Below, in pieces: positions 1-4,836 of a stretch of 10,433 nucleotides of DNA (position 1 is its first letter; each line of letters begins with the position of its first letter). Both the position numbers and the translations under genes were made by a program. The DNA is taken from contig DAOVLE010000187.1 in the NCBI GenBank assembly GCA_030631415.1, positions 1-10,433 of the forward strand, written 5' to 3'. The notes beneath the pieces were generated by a model. It was not told the DNA's origin, did not search any database, and was given only the letters and a program-made list of their open reading frames with translations. The stretch comes from JAAEQG01 sp023133475. Its GTDB lineage: Bacteria > Planctomycetota > Phycisphaerae > UBA1845.

Positions 1-13
1 GAGCCCCCAATAA

Positions 14-85
14 GGGGTGTTGCCGTGTATGCAAATGTTCGGCGGTCAACCGGCTTCGATTATTGCCGGACGCCAACGACACCCC
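14..85. repeat. Nested inverted repeat, possible structured RNA or terminator
   Basis: Three nested pairings can be drawn. The outer one is GGGGTG at 14-19 with CACCCC at 80-85. Inside it, GGCG (41-44) pairs with CGCC (71-74), and CCGGC (50-54) pairs with GCCGG (65-69). There is no T-run, so it is not a textbook intrinsic terminator. It may be the 3' structure of a gene ending left of the window or another dispersed palindrome. The rest of 1-269 holds no convincing gene. Confidence 0.35.
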
Positions 86-127
86 CACTTATACTCCTGA
101 TTCTGCTCGGAATTTATCGACAGCCCC

Positions 128-181
128 TTTAGCGGTGGGGGACGCGAATGCCCGATGCGATTCGCGTCCCCCACGGCTAAA
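128..181. repeat. Giant-hairpin repeat, copy 1
   Basis: The arms at 128-149 and 160-181 are inverted copies of 22 nt with one mismatch and a 10-nt loop. The arm core (TTTAGCGGTGGGGGACGCGA) is the same as in the copies at 2312-2347 and 3390-3475. The downstream flank ATCCCTCAT (199-207) is also shared with the copy near 2350. It lies upstream of the tsaC-phosphatase fusion gene. It behaves like a REP-type intergenic palindrome and no function is evident. Confidence 0.8.
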
Positions 182-269
182 GCCATGGGTCACCCTCAAT
201 CCCTCATTTGAGCTGTAGCAAAGCACGAGGCCGGAACTACAAGTCTGTCGGCAGCCCCTTGAGGGCCGG

Positions 270-1409
270 GTGTTCACGACGATCATGGTTGAAGTTCTAA
301 CTATAGATGTTCAAAGGGATTGCGATGACGCGATCGCCCGCGCGGTCTCCGTGGTGGACCGGGGTGGCGTGGTGGCATTCCCCACTGAAACCGTATACGG
401 GGTGGGTGCTCGGGCGGATCATATCGAGGCGATGGGGCGGCTCCGGCGGATCAAGGAACGCACCGACGGCAAACCGTTCACCGTCCATGTTGCGGATCGC
501 AACGCAGTGTGCGATTACGTTCCCCATCCGCCCGCGGTGGGGCGGAGATTGATAAGGAAAGGCTGGCCTGGGCCAGTCACTTTGTTGTTTCATGTCTCCA
601 ACACTTCCGAGGCATCGGTTCTGAGGGGTTTAGACGAAAAGGTTGCCGGTGAGATCTATCACGGTAACCAGGTCGGGCTGCGTTGCCCCGACCACGAGGT
701 GGCCCGCCGGTTGCTGGCGGGTGTCGCAGGCCCCATGGTGGCCGCCAGCGCAAACCGCGCCGGTTCCCCCCCCGCCTGTAGCGGCGACGAGGCGCTTGAG
801 GCGTTAGGGGACGATATCGACCTGCTGCTCGATGCCGGGCCTGCAAAGTTCGGGCAACCTTCCACACTTGTCCGGGTGGGGGAAAGCGGTTATGAAGTAT
901 TGCGCGAAGGCGTCTACGACACGCGGGACTTGCGGAGGCTCAGTTCGATGAATTTCCTGTTCGTCTGCACCGGGAATACGTGCCGCAGTCCCATGGCAGC
1001 AGGGTTGTGCAGAGTGATGGTGGCCCGGCGGTTGGATTGTGCAGTTTCGGGCTTGGCGGGTCGGAACATCGCGGTGTATTCGGCGGGCACTTTTGCCGGC
1101 AATGGGGCGGGTCCGACCCCCGAGGCTGTCGAGGTCATGTGTCGGCGAAGCATCGACATCACCGGTCATGTTTCGATGCCCCTGAGCCCGGAATTGATCA
1201 ACCAGGCGGACCACATCTATGCCATGACCAGCGGGCACGCCCAGGCTGTCACCGCCATGGTCCCTTCCGCCCAGGGCAAGACGCGGATGCTCTGTGGCGA
1301 TAGCGAAGTCGATGACCCCATTGGCGGAAATGTCGCGGTCTATGAGTCCTGTGTAGCCAAAATTGAACAAGCCTTGGCTGCTCGCCTGCAAGAGGTGGAA
1401 CTATTATGA
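270..1409 (+). CDS. Fusion: threonylcarbamoyl-AMP synthase (TsaC/YrdC) + LMW protein-arginine-phosphatase-like domain
   Basis: The protein has 379 residues in two domains. Residues about 15-215 are a YrdC/TsaC domain with FPTETVYGVG (37-46), a KERTDGKPF nucleotide-site segment, GPVTLLF and an AASANRAGSPP motif. This enzyme makes threonylcarbamoyl-AMP from threonine, bicarbonate and ATP for the tRNA t6A modification. There is no Sua5 C-terminal domain. Residues 227-379 are a low-molecular-weight phosphatase with the P-loop VCTGNTCRSP (Cys233, Arg239) and a DDPIGG acid loop (about 348-353). Thr in the CTGNTCRS loop, instead of the Ile or Leu of tyrosine phosphatases, is the hallmark of the arginine phosphatase YwlE. 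I chose the GTG start at 270 because GAGGG lies at 261-265; the ATG at 285 has no Shine-Dalgarno. Its stop overlaps rpiB. GGAGG at 934-938 before the in-frame ATG 948 could also yield the phosphatase alone. A sequencing frameshift joining two genes is unlikely, since both domains are intact. Confidence 0.9.
   Translation: MFTTIMVEVLTIDVQRDCDDAIARAVSVVDRGGVVAFPTETVYGVGARADHIEAMGRLRRIKERTDGKPFTVHVADRNAVCDYVPHPPAVGRRLIRKGWPGPVTLLFHVSNTSEASVLRGLDEKVAGEIYHGNQVGLRCPDHEVARRLLAGVAGPMVAASANRAGSPPACSGDEALEALGDDIDLLLDAGPAKFGQPSTLVRVGESGYEVLREGVYDTRDLRRLSSMNFLFVCTGNTCRSPMAAGLCRVMVARRLDCAVSGLAGRNIAVYSAGTFAGNGAGPTPEAVEVMCRRSIDITGHVSMPLSPELINQADHIYAMTSGHAQAVTAMVPSAQGKTRMLCGDSEVDDPIGGNVAVYESCVAKIEQALAARLQEVELL
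934..950 (+). promoter_or_regulatory. Possible internal ribosome binding site and start for the phosphatase domain
   Basis: GGAGG at 934-938 precedes ATG 948-950 by 9 nt. The ATG is in frame and coincides with the first residue of the phosphatase domain (MNFLFVC). Initiation here would give a 153-residue stand-alone phosphatase, the usual length for the family. Whether it is used cannot be told from sequence. Confidence 0.45.
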
Positions 1410-1861
1410 AAATTGCATTGTCCAGCGACCACCGCGGTTTCCACGCCAAGGAGAGGCTTAAGGCCATGCTGAGCAGCATGGGGCATGAGTTTCTCGATTT
1501 CGGTTGCAACAGCCCGGCAAGTTGCGACTACCCCGACGCGGCTTTGCCCGCTGCCGCCTGCATCGCCAAGGGGGAGGCTAATTTCGGCATTATGATGTGC
1601 GGCAGTGGTATCGGGATGTCCATCACCGCCAACAAAGTGTGTGGTATCCGGGCGGCCCTTTGCCACGACGAGTTAACTGCCGAACTATCCCGCAAGCACA
1701 ATGACGCCAACGTTCTGTGCCTCCCGGCAGACTTGATTGGCGAGGAGCTCATCAAGCGTGTGGTTCACGTCTGGCTGGTCACCACCTTCGAGGGCGGGCG
1801 TCACCAACGTCGCCTGACCAAGATCGCCGAGTTCGAAAACAACAATGGGCGCCCCCATTAG
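1406..1861 (+). CDS. rpiB: Ribose 5-phosphate isomerase B
   Basis: This 151-residue cytosolic enzyme of the RpiB/LacAB family interconverts ribose 5-phosphate and ribulose 5-phosphate in the non-oxidative pentose phosphate pathway. Family motifs are in order: SDHRGFHAK near the N-terminus, DYPD, MMCGSGIGMSITANK with the catalytic Cys, GIRAAL, SRKHNDANVL, and a C-terminal GGRHQRR phosphate-binding segment. Length is normal for the family (about 145-155). The ATG start overlaps the TGA of the upstream fusion gene (ATGA), so the two are translationally coupled. The order YwlC-type, YwlE-type, RpiB is the same as in the Bacillus subtilis ywlC-ywlE-ywlF cluster. The gene ends just before the promoter of the cobalamin riboswitch. 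Confidence 0.95.
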   Translation: MKIALSSDHRGFHAKERLKAMLSSMGHEFLDFGCNSPASCDYPDAALPAAACIAKGEANFGIMMCGSGIGMSITANKVCGIRAALCHDELTAELSRKHNDANVLCLPADLIGEELIKRVVHVWLVTTFEGGRHQRRLTKIAEFENNNGRPH

Positions 1862-1874
1862 TGCTCTGTCGCGC

Positions 1875-1903
1875 TTGACATCCTTGCCCGGCGGATGTAT
1901 ACG
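1875..1903 (+). promoter_or_regulatory. Promoter of the cobalamin-riboswitch transcript
   Basis: A perfect -35 box TTGACA at 1875-1880 is followed after 17 bp by TATACG at 1898-1903, which matches four of six -10 positions. It lies 14 bp after the rpiB stop. Transcription would start near 1910, which is where the riboswitch P1 helix begins. The 11-mer GGATGTATACG spanning the -10 recurs before the tRNA genes (5802-5812). Confidence 0.7.
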
Positions 1904-1904
1904 G

Positions 1905-2136
1905 AGGTTCGGTTACTGGTGGCTGCCCGTTGGATGCGGGCGGCAGAATCGGGAATCCGGTGCGAATCCGGAACAGCCCCGCTACTGTGACCGGGAACGA
2001 AAACCGCAAGCGACCATTGCCCGCTTTTGACGGGTGAGAAGGTGCGGTGAGTAGTAGTCGGCTGGATGGCTCATCTTTCGAGAGGTGGGTGGTCGCCCGG
2101 CGAGCCCGGAAGTCAGGAGACCGGCCAGGGAAACCG
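1905..2136 (+). ncRNA. Cobalamin (AdoCbl) riboswitch
   Basis: This is the B12-sensing cis-regulatory RNA. The conserved core runs from 1951 to 1990: GGGAATCCGGTGCGAATCCG, then a segment ending in GCCCCGCTACTGTGA. The second signature, the B12 box AGTCAGGAGACCGGCC, lies at 2111-2126. A closing P1 helix can be drawn from CGGTT (1910-1914) with AACCG (2132-2136). The peripheral region between 2041 and 2100 fits the kissing-loop arm. Downstream is the gene for a secreted DUF4465 protein, so that gene and probably its followers are repressed when cobalamin is plentiful. I see no U-tract terminator after the aptamer and the start codon is 325 nt away, so the expression platform is unclear. Confidence 0.95.
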
Positions 2137-2161
2137 TTTCGATTGAGGCCAGCGACTCCGA

Positions 2162-2256
2162 GGGAGGGTTCGGTGGTCATTTCCGTGTCCGGCATTCCCC
2201 GTTGCTTTCCGACCGGCGGAGAATGTGCGCGCCAACCCGGATGACTCACCACTCCC
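2162..2256 (+). promoter_or_regulatory. Possible expression-platform hairpin and short leader ORF after the riboswitch
   Basis: GGGAG (2162-2166) can pair with CTCCC (2252-2256), GGTG (2172-2175) with CACC (2247-2250), and GTCAT (2176-2180) with ATGAC (2241-2245), forming one long hairpin. The same stem holds AGGGAGGG (2161-2168), 4 nt before GTG 2173, which opens a 23-codon frame ending at TGA 2242-2244. Pairing would hide that start. Whether either is real needs RNA probing or conservation. Confidence 0.3.
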
Positions 2257-2270
2257 ATTTGGGTCCAATA

Positions 2271-2369
2271 CTGTTGACTTAAGCAGCCTGGGAGCACGAA
2301 CTCGCGCGGAGATTCGCGTCCCCCACCGCTAAAGCGGTGGGCCACCCATCCCTCATCTTAAGTCAACAG
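2271..2369. mobile_element. MITE-like insertion with 13-bp terminal inverted repeats
   Basis: CTGTTGACTTAAG at 2271-2283 is the exact reverse complement of CTTAAGTCAACAG at 2357-2369. Between them lies one arm of the giant-hairpin repeat (2312-2347). The 99-bp unit sits in the leader between the riboswitch and the start of the DUF4465 gene. No transposase is present. It may equally be a stem of the leader RNA; without a second copy in the window the mobile origin is inferred. Confidence 0.45.
2312..2347. repeat. Giant-hairpin repeat, copy 2 (right arm only)
   Basis: Positions 2312-2347 match the right arm of the copy at 3438-3473 almost base for base. The left arm is reduced to a degenerate remnant around 2290-2301. 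Within the arm, CCCACCGCT (2322-2330) and AGCGGTGGG (2333-2341) still form a 9-bp stem. It lies inside the 13-bp inverted repeat at 2271-2369. Confidence 0.7.
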
Positions 2370-2376
2370 CCTGAAT

Positions 2377-2413
2377 GGTGGGTTTCACCTCGCTGCGCGA
2401 GGTTACACCCACC
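2377..2413. repeat. GGTGGGT hairpin with extended stem
   Basis: GGTGGGT (2377-2383) pairs with ACCCACC (2407-2413), and CCTCGC (2388-2393) pairs with GCGAGG (2397-2402) around a 3-nt loop. The sequence continues into CTAC like the other GTAGGG-family hairpins of this window. It lies 40-80 nt before the Shine-Dalgarno of the DUF4465 gene. An open frame runs through it from ATG 2375, but this is not protein-like. Confidence 0.6.
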
Positions 2414-2461
2414 CTACTCGTTGGCGGCCTCAAGCCCTTATCGTTTGTGAGGAGGTATGCA

Positions 2462-3265
2462 GTGCAAGTGCGAAGAATGGTTCAGTTTTGTCTGTCAGCA
2501 GCTGTCAGCCTGGTGTTCCCCGCAATGCCGGCGGCGGCGGCGGTTGCGGATTTCGAGGAGTTTGGTCAACCGCCATACTCGCTGGGCTCCGAGTCATTCT
2601 ACAACGGATCGGATGACGCGGGCGGATTTTACAGCGGCGGAGCGTTCTTCAACAACAGCTACACCGACTACGGCGGGGAACTTTATTCCTGGTCGGGCTG
2701 GTCGGCATCCAACATGACCGACACCACCACCCCGGGATACGATAATCAGTACAGTGCCTACACCGGCGTCGGAGGTGACGGCTCGGAATTCTACGCGCTG
2801 TCTTACACCTTCTACCCCGGCGACACTTACATCGAGTTGCCGGCTGAGGCGGTCATCGAGTCCATGCAGATCGCCAACACGACGTACGCCGCGTTGTCGA
2901 TGCTTAACGGTGATTACTATTCCAAACAGTTCGGAGGCCTGACCGGCGACGATCCGGACTGGTTCAAGTTGATCATCACCGGCCTGGACGAAAACGATGC
3001 GCAGGTCGGGCAGGTCGAGTTTTACCTGGCTGACTATCGTTTCGCCGACAACGACCTTGATTACGTCGTTGACGAATGGGTGTCAGTTGGCCTTGCGAGC
3101 GTGAGCACTGCCCGCAAGCTCTCATTTGCCTTGGAGTCTTCCGACGTTGGGCCTTGGGGAATGAACACGCCGGCGTACTTTGCGATGGACAATCTGACTT
3201 TCGTTCCGGAGCCGGGATCGATGCTGCTGCTGTTGCTCGGCGGCGCACTTTGGCGGCGGCGTTAA
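2462..3265 (+). CDS. Secreted DUF4465-family protein with PEP-CTERM sorting signal
   Basis: The start chosen is GTG 2462, with GGAGG at 2451-2455 six nt before it; upstream codons read through a hairpin repeat. The 267-residue product opens with a signal peptide (MQVRRMVQFCL, a hydrophobic stretch, then AAAA with cleavage near residue 27). The mature part carries the DUF4465 signature: FFNNSYTDYGG, WSGWSASNMTDTT, GYDNQYSAYTG (about residues 92-102), and later WFKLIITG and VDEWVSVGLASV. The C-terminus is FVPEPGS, a Leu-rich helix, then WRRR (247-267). This is a PEP-CTERM tail, processed by an exosortase/archaeosortase-type enzyme encoded elsewhere. The cobalamin riboswitch upstream makes it the first gene of a B12-responsive unit. 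From memory, DUF4465 genes occur in B12-riboswitch loci of Bacteroidetes. Cobamide binding is therefore a reasonable guess, not shown. The protein is probably a beta-sandwich exposed outside the cytoplasmic membrane. Confidence 0.88.
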   Translation: MQVRRMVQFCLSAAVSLVFPAMPAAAAVADFEEFGQPPYSLGSESFYNGSDDAGGFYSGGAFFNNSYTDYGGELYSWSGWSASNMTDTTTPGYDNQYSAYTGVGGDGSEFYALSYTFYPGDTYIELPAEAVIESMQIANTTYAALSMLNGDYYSKQFGGLTGDDPDWFKLIITGLDENDAQVGQVEFYLADYRFADNDLDYVVDEWVSVGLASVSTARKLSFALESSDVGPWGMNTPAYFAMDNLTFVPEPGSMLLLLLGGALWRRR

Positions 3266-3267
3266 CC

Positions 3268-3288
3268 GTAGGGTGGGTGGAACCCACC
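3268..3288. repeat. GTAGGG-family hairpin
   Basis: GGTGGGT (3272-3278), loop GGA, ACCCACC (3282-3288), preceded by GTAG. It starts 3 bp after the DUF4465 stop codon. It shares its arm-loop-arm design with the copies at 6099-6120 and 7224-7248. Confidence 0.75.
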
Positions 3289-3299
3289 ATTCAGGGACG

Positions 3300-3376
3300 A
3301 GTCCAAAGTCCAAGGTCCAAAGTCCAAGGTCCCGTTGGTTTCTGACTTTGGACTTTGGACAAGGGACTTTGGACTT
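3300..3376. repeat. Inverted array of GTCCAAA heptamers
   Basis: Positions 3300-3332 hold tandem GTCCAAA/GTCCAAG units, and 3344-3376 hold the same units on the opposite strand (GACTTTGGACTTTGGAC, then GGGACTTTGGACTT). The two halves can pair over most of their length around a short GTTGGTTTCT loop. The 7-bp period and lack of unique spacers exclude a CRISPR array. Confidence 0.75.
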
Positions 3377-3389
3377 ATTAGCCAGCACG

Positions 3390-3475
3390 TCGGGTGGCCC
3401 ATCGCTTTAGCGGTGGGGGACGCGAATGTCTGACACAATTCGTGTCCCCCACCGCTAAAGCGATGGGCCACCCGA
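3390..3475. repeat. Giant-hairpin repeat, copy 3 (complete)
   Basis: The arms 3390-3427 and 3438-3475 are 38-nt inverted copies with one mismatch, separated by a 10-nt loop (GTCTGACACA). The core matches the copies at 128-181 and 2312-2347. It stands between the DUF4465 gene and the next secreted-protein gene, 26 bp before the latter's Shine-Dalgarno. It could stabilise or end the upstream mRNA, or simply be a dispersed REP-like element. Confidence 0.85.
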
Positions 3476-3517
3476 TCCCCGATCCCCGACACCCAAACAA
3501 GAGGAGAATTTTCGGAT

Positions 3518-4696
3518 ATGACATACTGTTTTCACAAGAGAGTTTCACTGTTAGCCATTGCGGTTGGCGTGTGGCTGGCGGGCGCGGTGCCGACGTCAGC
3601 CCAGTTGCCGTTCGCCACAACCGTCATCGAGTATGCACCAGCCCCGGGGCAGCTCGTTAACGATAGCCTGTTTAACAACCCAATCAAAGCCATTGGCCGA
3701 CCTTATGCTGGTGGGTTTGAAAACCCTGATAATTCGTCGCTGGCAACTCTTGGGGGTTTTGGCGGTTATGTTGTCCTTGGGTTCGACCACACAGTCCGGG
3801 ACGACCCTGCCAACCCGTTCGGGATCGATGCCATCGTCTACGGCAACGCCTTCTGGGTCAGCGGAAACCCCAACCGCAAGTGGGCTGAGTGCGGATTCAT
3901 CGAGATCAGCCGCGACCTCAACAGCAATGGGTTGGCTGATGATCCGTGGTATCTGATCCCCGGTTCGCACGTCACCGATCCCGTGGGGCAGTGGGAGACG
4001 CAAACCTGGGATGACAATATCGAGGACCTCACCTATCCGCCGCATCCGGTATCGCCCCAGTTCCCGTACCAGAACTGGATACCCCCAGGTTGCGGCGGGG
4101 TCTGGGACACTCAGGGCTACCGTCTTCCCTCAGAGGTGTTCGACGTCTCGATTCTACAGAACCCCAACGGGGCCGGCGCGACCGAAGAAGGTGTTTTCGG
4201 GTACGCCGATTGCAGCCCGACGCTGATCTTGGGCGATCTGGACGCGGACAACATCGTCGATGACCCGGAGATGACACCTGAGGAGTTCTATACAGTGCCC
4301 GACGATCCGTTGGAGGTTGGCATGTCTCCCGGGGCCGGCGGCGGAGACGCCTTCGACATCGCCTGGGCGATCGACCCGACGACCGGCCAAGCAGCCAACC
4401 TCAACGGGTTCAACTTCATCCGCATCACCAACGGGGTGAACTTCGTGACAGAGCTATTTGGGGAAATCTCGACTGAGATCGACGCCGTGGCCGACGTTGT
4501 GCCGGGTTTGATGGGCGACGGGAATTGGGACGGCGTTGTAGACCTCCGCGACCTGGCCGTTCTGGAGTTCTGTATGACTGGGCCTAACGGTGACCTTGAA
4601 TCAATCGGATATCGGTGCCGGGTGATGGATTTCGACGGCGACGACGACGTGGACCTTCGAGATTTTGCGAAATGGCAAACCGCCTTCACCGAATAA
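3518..4696 (+). CDS. Secreted surface protein with dockerin-like C-terminus, B12-locus-type family
   Basis: The ATG at 3518 follows GAGGAG (3501-3506). The 392-residue product has a signal peptide (HKRVSLLAIAVGVWLAGAV, TSA, cleavage near residue 28). Its large domain (about 35-325) has IEYAPAPGQLVND, GGYVVLGFDHTV, IDAIVYGNAF, ISRDLNSNGLADDPWYLIPG (130-149), GGGDAFDIAWAID and GEISTEIDAV. I recall similar motifs in Bacteroidetes cell-surface proteins encoded beside DUF4465 genes in B12-regulated loci. NSNGLADD and DLDADNIVDDPE look like calcium-binding loops. Residues 333-391 are two dockerin-type EF-hand repeats (GDGNWDGVVDLRDLAV and DFDGDDDVDLRDFAKW), common at the C-terminus of exported planctomycete proteins. 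It lies 252 bp after the DUF4465 gene on the same strand with repeats between, so co-transcription is likely but not certain. A surface role in cobamide capture is inferred; no catalytic motif is recognised. Confidence 0.82.
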   Translation: MTYCFHKRVSLLAIAVGVWLAGAVPTSAQLPFATTVIEYAPAPGQLVNDSLFNNPIKAIGRPYAGGFENPDNSSLATLGGFGGYVVLGFDHTVRDDPANPFGIDAIVYGNAFWVSGNPNRKWAECGFIEISRDLNSNGLADDPWYLIPGSHVTDPVGQWETQTWDDNIEDLTYPPHPVSPQFPYQNWIPPGCGGVWDTQGYRLPSEVFDVSILQNPNGAGATEEGVFGYADCSPTLILGDLDADNIVDDPEMTPEEFYTVPDDPLEVGMSPGAGGGDAFDIAWAIDPTTGQAANLNGFNFIRITNGVNFVTELFGEISTEIDAVADVVPGLMGDGNWDGVVDLRDLAVLEFCMTGPNGDLESIGYRCRVMDFDGDDDVDLRDFAKWQTAFTE

Positions 4697-4710
4697 TCGC
4701 AGTTGCCCCT

Positions 4711-4734
4711 GTAGGTCGGGCCCACAGACCCGAC
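4711..4734. repeat. Hairpin after the dockerin-like gene
   Basis: GTCGGG (4715-4720) pairs with CCCGAC (4729-4734) around CCCACAGA, preceded by GTAG. It looks like a diverged member of the GTAGGG hairpin family and lies 15 bp after the stop codon of the upstream gene. Confidence 0.5.
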
Positions 4735-4749
4735 ATCCCCCTCGACCCA

Positions 4750-4763
4750 ATCAGTACCGCGAC
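4750..4763. repeat. ATCAGTACCGCGAC element, copy 1
   Basis: The 14-mer is identical at 7256-7269, in both cases in an intergenic region beside a hairpin repeat. Here it is followed by CGTAAGGGAGCGG. No function is evident. Confidence 0.5.
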
Positions 4764-4792
4764 CGTAAGGGAGCGGCGGCGGGTGGCGGGTG

Positions 4793-4819
4793 GCATGGTC
4801 CACGCTTGCGTGGCCATGC
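4793..4819. repeat. 12-bp palindrome directly before the prepilin ribosome binding site
   Basis: GCATGG (4793-4798) and CCACGC (4800-4805) pair with GCGTGG (4808-4813) and CCATGC (4814-4819), leaving a TT loop and one bulged T. The stem ends 1 nt before GAGGG (4821-4825), the Shine-Dalgarno of the prepilin-like gene, so its folding may affect translation. Confidence 0.7.
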
Positions 4820-4836
4820 AGAGGGCAGATGACGTG

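Noticed and set aside
1779..2345. 188-codon open frame on the minus strand
   Set aside because: It is antisense to the end of rpiB and the cobalamin riboswitch and through a repeat; its openness reflects high GC.
2375..2461. Upstream extension of the DUF4465 protein from ATG 2375
   Set aside because: The codons are part of a hairpin repeat, and GGAGG at 2451 is well placed only for GTG 2462, which also gives a clean signal peptide.
3300..3376. Possible CRISPR array
   Set aside because: Units are 7 bp, inverted in the second half, and lack unique spacers; no cas genes are present.
4615..4833. Upstream extension of the prepilin-like protein
   Set aside because: It would overlap the dockerin-like gene and translate two hairpin repeats; the Shine-Dalgarno at 4821 points to 4834/4837.
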